Source of the DNA: Symsagittifera roscoffensis
Lineage: Eukaryota > Xenacoelomorpha > Acoela > Convolutidae
Direction: 5' to 3'
Length of the DNA: 64,000 bases
Assembly (NCBI RefSeq): GCF_963678635.1
Contig: NC_087067.1
Location: 50,338,233 to 50,402,232, forward strand
A program made the position numbers and the translations under genes. Position 1 is the first letter of the stretch. The number at the start of each line of letters is the position of its first letter. This document shows, one piece after another, positions 36,801 to 51,800 of the stretch. The notes under the pieces were generated by a model. It was not told where the DNA came from, ran no database searches, and saw only the letters and a program-made list of their open reading frames with translations.

Positions 36801-39800
36801 GCATGAATTGTAACAATCAGGAATTGTCTCAATTCAATTTGAAATGATTTTGAGCGCGGATTAAATCACGCCCTGCTGAGCATAATGGATCAACGGAAAC
36901 TATGCAAGTACAATTTAGTCTTAAATGGCAATTTCATTTCTTAGACTTTTCAAAAAACGTTACGGATTATTAGATTTTTGCACGCTGAAGAAATGCTTTT
37001 TGTCAAAAATTTCAAAACAAGGCCCCACATTGGCATGCTTTTACAGAACACAGAACATGGTTTATAAAATCTAAATGGGCATAAACCCTAAAAAGAAGAT
37101 TGATATAGACTGATAATTAGAAATGGGCTCGTTTCCACTAGCCCCCCTCCCCCCATCCACACACACACACACGCACATACACACACCACACACATTTCAA
37201 ATTTAGTAGATGTTAAAAATTGAAAGGTATATGTGGTTGGAATAGAGCCTAAAAATGGAATCCGGGGGAGTCTGATGGCAAGCAGACACGCACACCCCAC
37301 CCCCCCCCCCCCCCCCCCTCAGGAGTTCGGCCCCCTGAGCACTCGAAGGGTGTCCTATTTCCTCATTCGAAATTTCTCGAAATATATTTTTCATTCGACT
37401 AAATCTTCCATTTTTCTAGAAGCCTTTTGGGGCCAATGTAAATAATTTTGAGGTTGATGCGAGCTCGGCTCTTTTTCTTTGCACCCTCACCTCATGCGAG
37501 CTTCAATTTTTTAGTGGAACGAGTGGTTTTATGAGGTTGATTATGAAAACCAAATAGGTTTGTCGTGGCGTTATTAGTCTGTATATAAATTTTCATAACA
37601 ATCGGACGATGTGGTCAACAAATTTACTTATAAAAATTTGCAGGTGGTGGGGGGAAGGAAAAAGAGCCGCGAGCTCCAAAAAAAATCTATAGGATTTTTT
37701 TAATCAAACTTTTCCAGCACGTAAATTTTGACACCTTTCGGCTCTTTTTTCTTCCTTCTTCCTGAGTGAACGCATTTGTTTGATATAACTTACATCGTAA
37801 CATCACGCATTTAGCCGTTAAACCACGCAAAACATTAGCCGTTAAACCACGTAAAACAACCATAAAATCAGAAAAATTCAAATGCGGGGAAAGTGGAAAT
37901 TAGCCGAGAGCTCAGATTCGGCGGAAAAAAAACTAAATGTAACAAATATGAAATATGCTACCCCAATCATTTCCAGAGAAGTGACGTATGACTTCTTATG
38001 GGTCAACGACTTTTTAGTTTGTGAAAAGATGCATTTTGAACAAATGGTAAGAAAAACAACATCGACAGTAAATCTTTTGTTTTTTCAAACATAAACGAAG
38101 CTTGTATAGATGATTACCTTGTACTCGGTGAAATCTCCCTCGTTCAGCAGCTGTTCACGCTCCTTTTCCAGCCAGTCTTCGACCGTCTCTTCCTGGAATT
38201 CATTTTTCAAGATTAGTACAAACAAATGAGCAAATCAAATATCATGAACAATACTGATGTCTCATGATTTTCCATAGTCGGAGATAGAGTTAGTTTTTCA
38301 GAAGTTGAGCTTAAAAATTAATCAGTTAGAGGAACCCGATTGTGTTGAAAAAGAAGTGTTTAGGTTAAATATCACACAGATTATTTACCTTATTTTTCTC
38401 CTGAAAAACAACAGAAGTTTCACATTTGAAAACACTTTTTAACTAACACTTTCGAATTAGCTAATTATGCGGGATTATGAAAACACAAATTAAATGTATT
38501 CTGAGAAAAAGTCAATATGATAGGATTTGAGGTTTGAGCGACTGTGACAGACTTCTTTTATTGTAGAGTTTTAATTTTTTATACAAAAAAATGGTTAGAT
38601 ATTCAAGAAGAAAAATGAACTCTTAGAAGACATTCCTTCCATTCAATTGTCACTTCTGGGAAGATATTGCAAGCTCGTAACTAAATTCAACTTAAAGTAG
38701 GGGACAAAATAAGTGAAAAAATTCACTCAAACGCCCTAATGAAGTTATGATGCCAATTTTGATAGTTCTCATTAACAGTTCAAGGGCGTTTCGGTGAGTG
38801 TTGTTGTCAATTGAGCCACCAACTGCAGGCTTTCTATATCGATGACCGATTTTCAGTTTTTTTTGCAAAACTTTCAAGCATTATCTGAAGGAGTAGAGAG
38901 AGAATCTTTCAAAAGCAGAACATGAGAGCTGCTCTGTTAGTATTGAACTTAACATTAGCAGTAATTCGAGAGAGCCTTGCATACATCAACTACGGACCTT
39001 TTAATTTAGCATGCAACGATATCCAGTATTGATTCCCGCGTATAGGTGGGATATATTCTTATATTCTTTTCTTAAGCGTATAAGTTTGTGCCTCCTCGCG
39101 TTTCCCATGGAGTAATATTTATGGTGCAACACCAATAATCAACTTGGCAAGTTTTCGGGCCAACAAATTAGACAACTTTCTTCGAATTGATATCTTTTGT
39201 ATTCTCTGACATTTAATCTCAGTTGTCGCACAATAATTCCATTAGGCATTACCGTTTAACATGTAGGAGGCAAATTTGAAATAAACAAGACTGCTCGTAT
39301 ATCAAATCCCTGAATGACAAAGCCCTGAATGCTCCAAGTAGCCCTTAATTGTTCTCGAATAATTAAGATGCATAGAAAAAGATACGATGCTGGACTTCAA
39401 CCTCTTATTTGGGACAGGTGTCTAGGTAAGTTAACACATTCACATTGTTTAAATAAACTTAATTGTTTCACAGATTCATATTATCAGACGCTTAGAGAAT
39501 CAATTAAAAGCGTGGTTTTAATCTACCGAAACACAGAGAAAAATCGACGGACAGGGAAGCTTTGAACACTTTTGACACCACGAAAAAAAAGCCGATCTCG
39601 AGCAGACAAGTTGTTTTTATGCCTCTCTTGGAAAATTTTGGCAAAAATATGCATTCGTTGTTGCTTGCATGCTCCTTTATTAAAGTACACAATGGCCTAA
39701 GGCGCATTCAAGAAAAGAAATGCAGCTAGTCAAGAATTGACGTCGTAAAATAGGACTAAAACGAGTTTTTGGGAAGTGATGGAATCAGATTCATGGAAAC

Positions 39801-42800
39801 TAAACTTTTTTTTTTAAAATTTTTTTTTTGCTGAAATTTAGAAGTTTTCGATTTCTAAAAGGGTATTGAAAATCTCCAAAAACTGACTTTACTTGAGTAA
39901 AAAGAAAATTAAGCATAAATAGGCTATTGTAAACGGTCTAAATTAGTCGTAAATAAGCGTGCTCGCTCGCCTTACTCGCTCGAATGTAAACGAAAAATCA
40001 AAGAACTTCAAACCGGTTTTTCTCATCACTGGGAAAACTTTTTCAGAATTACGGCTGAAATAGCTTTAATATGAGATATCACTTGATTCTCACCGATGAT
40101 TTAATTGTGGTAGCTGATGTTGCGTGGAAAACAAAAAAAGAGAAAAAACTAAAACACCATTACGAGGCCAAACTGTGCACAGGATAGGCGCATAATTTTG
40201 CGTCTTCATCTTCCTGGTTTCCTGAGACAAGTCTTTAAACATTTCAAAGATTTGGCGGAACAATCAAAGAAAATGAAAGAACAAAATAAGAACAAAGGGA
40301 GCATCCTTGTTGCGGAATCTGCTTACAATTCCCAAAATGCACAATTTGGCCTCATATAGACACCCGAATACAACGTTTCAGAAAAGATATGTCTGATGGT
40401 CTATAAGGCAAAATACATACTAGGTCAATTTTTACAAATCTAAGCCACTGAAAAACACTTGCAGATTTGAGAGAATTTCTGAGCAAAAATTTCCGCGAAA
40501 AGCATTTTCGTTCATTCTTAAAACACAACCATCTTCTAACTTTTGGATGCTCTAAAAATTCGCGACAGTTAGTCAATTTATCAAGAATTTTGAGGGCTAT
40601 CATTATGAATATATTTTTGGGCTAGTCCATGGTGCAATTTTGTACATGCAGTGGTAGGGCGACAATTCGTAACGGACATTATGGCTGGATCTATTGTTGA
40701 GAATTGTCGCCTCTTACGAATTGTCGCCTCACGCATGCAACCTAGTATATGTTGTTCTATTGTTCCATAATTAATTCAAGAACACAAAAACATATCTATT
40801 TAGTACTCACTATTACCTTACGAAAAACCATTGTGCTTTATTCCCCTATCGAGTTCTTACGTAGAGGCTAAACACTACAGATTATTATTGTTCCGACTTT
40901 CGATACGAAAGTAACGGAATATTTGTGCTCGGGGTGGGGTTTTGTTTTCTTCAGACAAATTTCGACTTTTTAACTAGCCATTTTTGACGGAATTTTTTCT
41001 ACATCATTCGAAAGGTATTGTTGTCCTGAGCTCAAATTTGAAAAGATATTTCACTGTGATCATTTTTCGTAAAGTTATGAGGGTTTAAAGATTGCCATTT
41101 TGGCCATTTTGACCAATTTGGGACAATTAGCGCGCGATATAATTCGCTCGCGCTTTTAACGCGTAAGCGGAGATTTAATCCGTCTTATAAATCGTTCCAA
41201 ATTGGTTGAAAGAAGCTTATTTGCCATAATTGATTTGTTATAAGGAACGAAATCTCTCTTTTTGTACTTTATATGGCCTGTGAGGGGATGATTTTCATAA
41301 AAAAATTTAAAATTTTAGAATAAAAAAATTTCATTTTATTTTATTTCATATAATAAAATTTCATTTTATTTCATTTAATTTTTTCGCCCTGATACGAGCA
41401 GTCTTGTTATTCTTATACAGAATCAAATTTCATTGTTTAATAGCAAAACTGGTAATGAGGCCAAGAATGGCACTCGAATTTTTATGTCAAAACTAAATTA
41501 ATTATCCAGTTCCTCAAATCAGGCTAGTATCATCAAAAAGTGTGGACGAAATTCAAAAGGTAATCATTTTCAGGTGTTCTTGGGATCCTTAAGCTTTGCC
41601 GCCTGTCTGTTGACCATGTTCGTTCAATGAAAGTGTGAGCTATTTTGACGAACAAAAAAAAATTTGACGCACAGAAAAATTTAGTTTGCCGCACAAAAAA
41701 ATTTGTTTGACGCACAAAAAAATTTAGTTTGACAAACAGAAATATGTTTTCCGTTTACAATGAATGGGTTTAACATACAGGTACAAGAGAGATATGAAGA
41801 AATTTTAGTGCAGTCCCAGTGGCTACGATGCATGCCCTGAGCGCAACGCTAGCGAACCCTGCAGCTCGCGCTCGTTCACAAACGTACGGAATCATTTTGA
41901 CTTTAGATTTGTATAATTTAAGGGAATTGAAAATTTTCAAAAGAAGTTACTTTCAAAAAGTACAAAACATCATTGATTTCGAAAGAAACAAACTGCCTTA
42001 TATTCTTCATCAATATTAACCAAAAACATTAAGTCTGCTTTTGAAGCACTTGGTGATATCTAAGAAATAAAAAAGAAACTGTTGGCTTTGATATGGACTT
42101 TTTTGTCGAAAAAACGGTAGAACTATATTCAAAAAATATATATTTTTTGAACCTTTAAGTTATCAATACACAAATTTCAACTCAAACTCACGAAAATTTC
42201 CTATTAACTGAAACCACAGATTAACAATTATTTTCAAGAACGATTTAATTTAGTAACCCTAATTCAAGTAGTCGAAAACTGAAATGAAATTAAAATTTTT
42301 GAGACGAATCAAAATATTGGCAACCTATTGTCTTGTAAGAACCAGTGTTTTATGGCCATATGAAAAAAAATGAGTTAAAAAATTCCGAAATTCAGATATA
42401 TTACAAAAATTCAGTATTGAAATCTCAACAACACAAAACAATCAAATCAAAAACTAACATAAACCAAAACATAAAATCATGCTCATTTTACTTTTCAAGC
42501 AGTTTTGATTAGGACTCAACGCAACTGATTGTTTTTAACTACATTTTATTTTTCGACAATGTGGCATGACAAGGCTAGAATTGGCTGCCACTACATACAT
42601 TGTCATCCGCAGTTTACAGATTTCCTAACTAGCATGACTTGAAATCAATTGAAACTTCCATCCAGTAGAAGAGATTGAGATTGATTTTCTTCAAGGTTTG
42701 AGTTCGAAATTCTTGGTTATGGATGAAAAAGCAAATAAACCTCTTTCCGCTTCCTTTTTATTTAAGTATGTTCAACCGCATCTCAATTCATACATAGAAA

Positions 42801-45800
42801 ACAGGCTACTGAATACGGTGATTGTGAGTATGATAAATTAAAAAAAGTATTTTTTCTTTTCTTTTGCAGTGATTGCAGTGATCGGCTCTATTTCCCCCTC
42901 CCTCCCTCCCTCCCTCCCTTGCGAATCATGGCTGAAAATATGAAGTCTTAAATCCTGGTAATTTTTTGAGATGTCTCAATTTTTATGATTTTTTGGAAAG
43001 TTTTAGAAAGTTATTTAAAAGTTTATTTCAAGTTTTTTTGGAAAGTTTAAGTAATTTTTTAATTGTCCAATTTTATCCATCTAGCTAAATGCTGTCCGAC
43101 TATTACACTAGCATTTCTTATCTCTTAATAACTTTTTATTTCGTTTAAGTCTGGCTTAAAAATTACAAAACAAATCATAAAAATAACTAAATGAAAATTA
43201 TTTTAAAAAATTATCTTAAGTTTTCATTGATATGCTTATTGGGTATACTCTTTGTGGGCAATCTCTAAGCCCCGCGTCTATGTACCCCAAAGTCTGGTAC
43301 TTGTAAAGTTCGCACAAGTTTCTAATTTCTAGTAAAAATTTTTTAATGCTGTTTGATTTTGTTTGGTAACACCAAACAATTTGATGTTGTTTGGTGTGAC
43401 TTGGATAAATAAACTCTTCTTCTTCTACGAATGTATGACTGACAATATTCATACATATTTCTATAATAAACAAAATGACTGATCTGATTATTCTTACCTC
43501 TATGTCGGGGTATATGGCAACTTCATTGAGGAACATAGCAGTCCATTCTCGGAACAGCTTGTGCGGCACCAGACTAAAAAAAACCAAATGTAATAAAACA
43601 AATCTCGTCCCATATTATTAAGGTTAGTTTATTGGATAAGTTTCCGCTGTGATATACACTGGTTGACCTATGACCCCTCACAAGGGATGGATGGTAACTA
43701 TAGTAACGATCTCAGGTACAATCCACCCCCGCATAGTTGCAATATTTAGTTTTCACTCCACTTTTTCATACTCTAGAACTTTAAGAGTTCCTATTACGGA
43801 GTATTTCATTTTGTATGTAAGTGGCAGCTTCGCCTGTGTTTGACACGGTGACAGCCTTTGAAATTAACAGAAAACTTTTACCTTGGATTTAATGTATTGG
43901 ATAAAGAATGATAAAAGCGGTTTCAAATATGAGAGGATAACTATTCAAAAAGTGAACGGGACAAAGAACCAGCAAAAACTGAAAAAATTAATCGGAAACG
44001 TGTGCTAATACATTATTTTTATTTTGAGGGTTGCCTTTTAAAAAGCTTCCCTAAATCATCTGCCTTTTTGTTCCGACTTTCGATACGAAAGTAACGGAAT
44101 ATTTGTGCTCGGGATGGGTTTTTTTTTCTTCAGACAAACTTCGACTTTTTAATAGCCATTTTTGATAAAAATTTTTACATATCATTCAAAAGTTTTGTTG
44201 TGCTGAGCTTAAAGTTGAAAAGATATTTCACCTGTGATCATTTTTTCGTAACGCTATGAGGGTTTAAAGATTGCCATTTTGGCAATCTGGGACAATTAAC
44301 GCGCGATATAATTCGCGCTATTAACGCGTATGTGGAGATTTAATCCGTCTTAGAAATCGTTCCAAATTGGTTAACAGGAGCTTATTTGCCATAATTGGTT
44401 TGTTACAAGGAGTAAAATCTATCCTGTTGTACTTTATATGGCGTGTGGGGTGATGATTTTCATAAAAAAATTCAAATTTTAGATTTTTTTTCATTTTGTT
44501 TTATTTCATTGATTTTTAAAATATTATTACTGCTCCATAAACCTTAAAAGGCAGTGGGAACATTCAGGGCTTCGCCCTGATACGAGCAGTCTTGTCTAAT
44601 TTGACATTGCTGTGGGAAAGCGAAAAAAATATTGCATTTAAGTTGAACTGCGCTAACACAAAGACGACTATGCTCGTATATCTGGGCAAAGCCGTATATC
44701 TGGTTATATCGTGTAATTGGTCTGAAATAGTTTTGGTAAAATTTTTGACAATCTTAAATACTTGAATTATTAGTTTTTGTCAACCAACAGACAATTTAAA
44801 CTAGAAAGCGCTGAAATTTGAGTCATGCAGAGAAAAACAGTGACAACGAAATTACCTCAATTCAATTTGAAACAAATTTAAAGGCGAGATAATTTGCCAA
44901 GCAAAAACAATTCACATTATAGTCTCAACATCGCATAAACAATCTTCAAAGCGCGCATAAAATTATCCACATTAAAGCTAAAATTTCAACTTTGCAACAA
45001 CCCGCGAACTTGACCAAAAAAGATGACAGGTTTAAAATCTTTTTACATTTGAACTCAGATAGTCGATATCTTCAATGAAGTATACAAACAATTGCTGAGA
45101 GCTATTTTTTCGATCAGTGAAATTAGTTTAAATACTTTCTAGAATATTTTTTGAAAGAACCTTCATTTTCCGAGTTTTTTTAATAACATACAAAAACCGT
45201 ACTAAAACAAAGCTTTCTTAAATGTAACTACTACAATACACAAGACTGCTCGTATCAGGGCGACGCCCTGAATGTTTCGAATGCCTTTGAAGTTATATTC
45301 AATAGCCTTCGCTTTAAAAAAGATGAAAACTTCGAAGAAAAAAAAACCAAAATTTTTTTTGTGATTTTCGAAAATAGTCCCCCACACGCTATGTAAAAAA
45401 CAAAATAATATTTTCGCAAATAGCAAAGTTTTAAATAGAGAAATAGCATGCCTCAGTTCAATTTGGAATAATTTCTAAGACGGATTAAATCTCCGCATTA
45501 ATAGCACGAAATATATCGCGCGTTAGTTGTCCGAAAATGGCCAAAATGGTAATATTTAAACCAACATAACTTCACAAAAAATTATCAGAGGTGAAATCTA
45601 TTTTCAAATTTGAGCTCAGCAATACTTTTGAGCTCAGCACAACAATACCTTTCAGATGACAAACAAAACCGTCAAAATGGCTAGTTGAAAAGTCGAAACT
45701 TGTCTGGAGAAAAAAAAACACCCGAGCAAAAATATTCCGTCACTTTCTTCAAAAGTCAGAACAATGGCCAATTCCATTTTTGAAAACAACTAGAAAGACT

Positions 45801-48800
45801 ACTCGTATCAGAAAGGAGCCCTTAATATTTCGGACCGCTTCGATTGAATCACTACTGATAAGTAAAACCTTCGATAAATCTTGTTTTGATTTTTTCTCCC
45901 CTCATTTAATGAGTTTATCAAATCACTTATTGGTTTGTTAACTTGCTTCATTTTCACAACAGCTCTAGTAATTAAAACAGAACATTTTAATTATAGTTTT
46001 AAATAAACTAATTTTATACATATTCGCCTAATCTCAAACTTTTATTTTTTGCTCAAATTTTCTTCCCCTTTTTCAATGAGGTGACCTCTGAAATTTTCCA
46101 TTTTCCCTTCGCTTTCACTTTTCTATTTTTTGCACAAAATAAATAAATAATACCAACTTTCTTTTGGATAACAAAATTTATATTTATTTCTTGATTCTTT
46201 TTATCACCTAGCATAGAAATGTTTAAAAGTCTAAAAACCTGCAATTCGTTTACTAATCGACAGCTTAGACGGTGATAGACTTAACAGTATTTGTCTGGTG
46301 AGAAAATCACACTTGGAATAATTTTTCGAGGAACAATTTAAACTTAGAAGGCTACTACCTGTGTTGAGGCGCTCGATTTATGTTTCCACTTTCTCGACAA
46401 AAAATCGGTATATTTCGACCGTCTAGGTCAACTTTTGGCATGTTTAATTTTTTTCTTAACTAAAATCTAGTATGTTTCGACTTTCTCGAACAAATTTTGG
46501 TACGTTTCGACTTTATCGACACAAGCCAAAATTGTTCAATTTTGCTCGACCCAGATCAGATATGTTTCAACTTTACCTACCCAGTTTTTTTAAATATATT
46601 TTTCGACGCCGCAAAGAAAAGTACCAAATTTCTCGACCGAAAGTGGTTATTTCTTGACTATCTCGATTTTCTCGAAAGAAAAAATTGATTATGTTAATCG
46701 ACCTAACTACCCGGGTCAAATTTCTTGACCAAGAAGCGGTATGTTTTGACCGTCCAGACCAAATTTCGGTATGCTCGGTATGTTTCTACCAAATTTCGGT
46801 GTTTCCACTTTTTGTCCAAACTTTGGTATGCTTCGACTTTGTCCACCCAAAAAAGCACTCAACTTATGTTTTGACTTTTTCGACTATCAAATAACATGAG
46901 TAAATTGACAAAAAATTATAATGTATATTTTTAGTTAACTTTTTGTGATGACGGTTGAATTAAATATAAACGAATCAGTAAAATGCGAAAATCCTGCATC
47001 GAAAACTAACTTTGGCAAATTGAACCTTCCAATTGTACCTTAAATCTGGACGGAAATTGTTTGTTCATCTGAAAACTGATATTTGAAGAAACTTCCCAAC
47101 CTAGATTTCGACTCTCTCGGCCAAAGTCAGGTATGATTCGAATGTGCTCGACCTATCTCTCGACCGAAATCGTGTATGTTTCGACTTTGTGATCGACTTA
47201 AATCTGCTTCACTACCGCGGATTTTCAGTCAAAAACTGCACCTTCTCGACTTTCAAAGTCGAAACATAAGCCGAGCTACTCAATCCGGATAGCTTATCAA
47301 CTACAGAGCATACACAAGCAAATAAACGGCAAAAGAAGGTTTCATTTGCTTGTGTTTATGTCATTATTTTTACTTGTGCACCGTTAAACTTTCTCTTACG
47401 CTTCCCTGCAAGAGAACTCATATTTGATCAAATGCGGGTTCATATTTGATCATACATGATCATATAACTGATCAAATATGAGTTCATGTTTGATCATACA
47501 GGATCATACATTTGATAAAATATGAGTTAATGTTTGACCATTCAGGTAAATCTTATTTGATCATACACGCTGAACTTACCCCCCTGTGAGTTCTCTGTAC
47601 TCTCCGAACTTGCATGCGTAGTCCACAATATCCAGAGTGACTTTGTGGCAGATGGTGTAGTGCTTCTCGTACTGCTGTCGCCTCCTCTCGTCCATGATCC
47701 TCTTGTGCTCCCGCTTCGCCTCGTCCAGCTCACTCGCGTATCTCTCACGTGCCAGCTTCGCCATCTCCTAGACAGACAACAAAAAGTAGGTGGGGGAAAG
47801 GCGGAGCTTGATAACTACTTAAGGAGAAGGATGGAGGGGGTTGGTAACAAGATCGGAGGGGGCTATTCTTAAGACGATTTATCGTCAAGGGAAAGGACCA
47901 ACATACGAGCAGTTCAGATCATCACGGAGAACCGCTGTTGCACTCCTGCTTAAGAACTAAATGCATTTTTTTGGCTAAATTTCTGAGCTGGGTAATGTTA
48001 CTTCACCCGTAAGCAACGAGAACAATCATCAAGTAATATAGTATGTTGTAAATATACTTCAAAACACAGACGAGTAACTGACCGCTTCGACATTGAGGGC
48101 GTCTTCGAACTCCTTCCTGCGTCTCTCCTGGTACTGCTGCTCCCTCAACTTCCGGTTCTCGAGGATGACTGCCTTTTCTTGTCTGGTCTGGAGTAACTGG
48201 ACCACTATCCGTCTCTCCACCTGGCTCTGGCGCATCAGTCTGTTCACAATCTCCTCCTCCCTCCGCGCGTCCTGAAGTTTCAAACACCATTGAAAGAAGA
48301 AGAAGAATTAAATTATCCAAGAGTATACATTGCATAACAAACAAAATACTTGGTTACCCTTGAAAATACTCGGAAACCATCGGAAGGGGTAGATAACAAG
48401 ATCAGCTGATCTGCTCTATGTCTACCCTTGTAATTTACTAGAAAATTTACCATAGTTATGCTATTAAACTGAATAATAAAAATTATTATATTAATGAAAT
48501 TTGGCTACGCAAAAAAGGGGCCACTAGGGGGATCGAACCCCCTCTATCGGAACGAGAGCCACACTTGCTAACTTCGACAGAAGAAACAAACAAGCTCATA
48601 GCTCAACTGACTTGTTTAAGAGAACCACTGATGTGCAATGATTACGATCTTCAAGCTAATTTATGGCTATTTTTCTGGCATGTGCAATTGTGACACACCC
48701 TCAAGCGACAAGTCAGGACCACAGTGAAACTCGAAATACCGAGCTTTTGATTGGAGGTGTAGTGAAAAAAAAACCCACAATGAAAGGAAACTATTAATTT

Positions 48801-51800
48801 AACCGAACTGCTAAAATAAACTGAAAAAGGAAATCTATATTACTACAAACATAGCCGACAGACAGTTTGGAAAAATTTCAATGAACACAAGTTAATAGAA
48901 AAAGGATGACTTGTTATTTTTCAAAAAATCTCAACTTTCAAATTTCGAAGAAAAAAAACAGATGTCCTTGAAGCTCTTTCAATTTCTACAATAAGTAATG
49001 AGCAACACTTTTTTGAATATAGTAACTCATTTTGAGAAAACTGGATCAATAGATAAACTTTTTATTTTGCCGGGAAATCTGAAAACTTAACTATATTTTC
49101 GAAACAAAAAGTCGATCACGTCTTTTTTGCTGTTCGATAGCGGAGTTTGCTTCCCATTTAAGAAAAGAAATGAGCTTAACAGTAAATCTGAGCCTGCACA
49201 AACTTAAGGAATTTTTCTGGAAAAAAAATCAATAAATCTTCATGGCCTGTATGCAGTGCGCAATTGGAGAGGTTAATTTAAATAAATTTTAGAAGAAGAA
49301 TGCGAATTGAACTCAAAAACTGCACATATACCTAAGTGCAATAATAAATGCATTAATATGAAGGAATGCTTTTCTGTACTTATTAAAGAATTTTCAGAAA
49401 AAAATACGGAAAATCAAAAAACTAGATAAAAGTCTTCAATGCAATCATGGAAAGATATTGACAAAGAGGAAACTAATACATTTTTGATAGTAAATTTGTT
49501 TCATAAAAACTGTCATCCATGTAAAATTTACTTTCAATAAAACAAATGCTCACACAATTTTGAAAAATTAAATTACTTGCATCACTAGGAACTTATCAAA
49601 AAGTATTTAAAAAACAATAGAATCATAAGCTAAAATTTGTCAAAAAACTCATAAAAACATTTCGCAAAACATTTTACATCTATCTGACCTATCATTAGGA
49701 ACATATCTGACAAAATATATAACACAGGAGCAAAATAATGATGCATAGAAAAAGACAATCCTGACAAGGTAACAACACCAACAAAAGTAAGGCAGTGACA
49801 CAAATAACCCAAACAAAATTTCATTGAAACTATTTAAAATTGTATTTCATGCGAGAATTCCGTTTTATTAGTTAAATATTTTTTAACGATAACTTTAGGT
49901 TTAATTTTTCAGTGATTATCTTTTTAAAGCAACGGTGGTTTTTTTGTTTTTTTATTTATCTATTTTCAAATTATTATCCAAAAACAGCCAAAGACTGTTG
50001 GAAAAGATTCCACGAACTCAAGGAGATTGCAAAAAAAAAGGTTGTCTTATTTCAAACAATTTTCAACTTTCAAATTTTGGAAAAAAAACACCACTTAGAG
50101 CTCTTTGACATAGGTGATCTCTATCTGCTAGGGATCGCTGGCAAGTATATAAAAAAAACAATTTTGGAAACTTGAATTCATTCATGTTTTTCTAGCTTTT
50201 TGAAATTTTGCTATTCCAGAGCAAAATTTACTCTTGTTTAAGCAAACAAAAATAAACTTAACTTAAAAGAAATTAAAGGTCAAGCAGCGTGAAATCAAAT
50301 TTTAGCGTGAGCATCTTTTCAGAATTTTTCCTTTTAAAAAATCAAGACGTTCTTTAGCAATTGAAACACGCGATCAATAGAGTAATAGGCCTAACCAACT
50401 TTAAACACATTTTTGTCTAGTTTATGACTATGCAACTGCTTTTATATACAGTAAATTAAGTTCTTTTCTTTTCTTCCGAAAATTTTCGATTTGACAAAGT
50501 AGAGAAAAAAACCAGGCCTGGCTCAAACCAATCACCCTAATTGTCCTAACCCATAACTTAAACTAGGTTCCAAATGCGCAGATTCAGCTGGTAGAGCTGA
50601 TTTCATTTATAAGCAAATTAATTTTCGATGCAATGATTATGTTGGATAAGTTCTTTTTTGGAACAAAAATCTCTCGAGTTTGGTCAACGCGAATTAGGTG
50701 TAACCTGGAAATATTCAAAAGATAGAGTGGTTTCCAAAAATGGAAATTGAAAACATGAAACAACTAAGAAAAAAAAGAAAGTCTTCAAAAGTTAAAACAA
50801 TCTATACACAGAGGCGAAGCTGAGCTTCTCACCACTTCCGACTCATCAAGCAGCTAAAAGACTGATAAAGCAAAAAAAAATCTGTAGTATACTACAAACT
50901 TTCAAAATTAACTTCAAGGAAAAAATAGTTAACGAAATCAAGCAAAAAAAATAAGTCTAAATATTTCAGCAAATTTTCCTGAAAGACTTACTGGTAGAGG
51001 GAAAATTCCCACAATTTTCGTTACATCAGGTCTAAATAAGCGGAATCAGTTATTTCGACTATTTGATTGTGAAAAATCATAAAAAGTGAAAAATCAAAAC
51101 TTTTTTTAATGAAAAATAAAAAAAAACACTTTTCAAAAAATTGCCAAAATGAAAATAAAATGCAAAAGTGGAAGACAGATAATACTACAAACAGTTCACA
51201 TTCAAAATGGGCCAATTTTATGTTTTTTGACGTGTAGAGGATCATACAGAACTTGCACTAATAACTATCCAAAAAAAATGCGAGGCAGACTTTTGCTTGA
51301 CTTCGCAACAGAAACCAGGGTCCTCAAAAGATTGAAATTGAGATTCTTAGCTAAAACAGAACAACGACAATACAAAAATCAGAATCAATAAAATTGAAAA
51401 AAAATAATGGAAACGACAAAAAAACAAGAACCAAAAATTGCATTTTCAAACAAACATTTTGGAGAAAAATTCAGAAATTCTCGAAAGAAATTTCAAACAT
51501 GTAAACTACATGCAGTCAATTTTTGAATTAAGTCTGCAGAATTTTAAAAAATACGTCTAGGCGAAATTTTTGTTAAAAAATGTTAAATAAAACGGACATT
51601 TTAGAGGGTAACGGATTAATCGAAAAAAAACCGGTAACTTTGTTTGATGGATTTTGAATTGGAAATGGAGTTTTCGTGTATCACTCTTGAAAATGCAATT
51701 ACTTGACCTAACCTGCCTTTGAAAAAAAATTAGAACCTAAGCCGACAAAAACTATTTTTATTTCATGTAAACAAACTGTAAAACGAACGAAGTAGACCGT

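Larger units (their letters stand above)
35111..38117. other. intron 12, middle part
   Basis: No exon seen. Apart from the tRNA-like repeat at 36060-36238, the microsatellites at 37158-37318 and a GAGCC-family copy at 37440-37930, it is plain AT-rich intron. Confidence 0.5.

Noticed and set aside
48003-48344. 113-codon alternative frame over SPEF2 exon 9
   Set aside because: A shadow frame; the neighbouring frame encodes conserved SPEF2 helix and fits splice phases.
48519-48600. tRNA gene with perfect T-arm
   Set aside because: The 5' half lacks an acceptor partner and a normal D arm.
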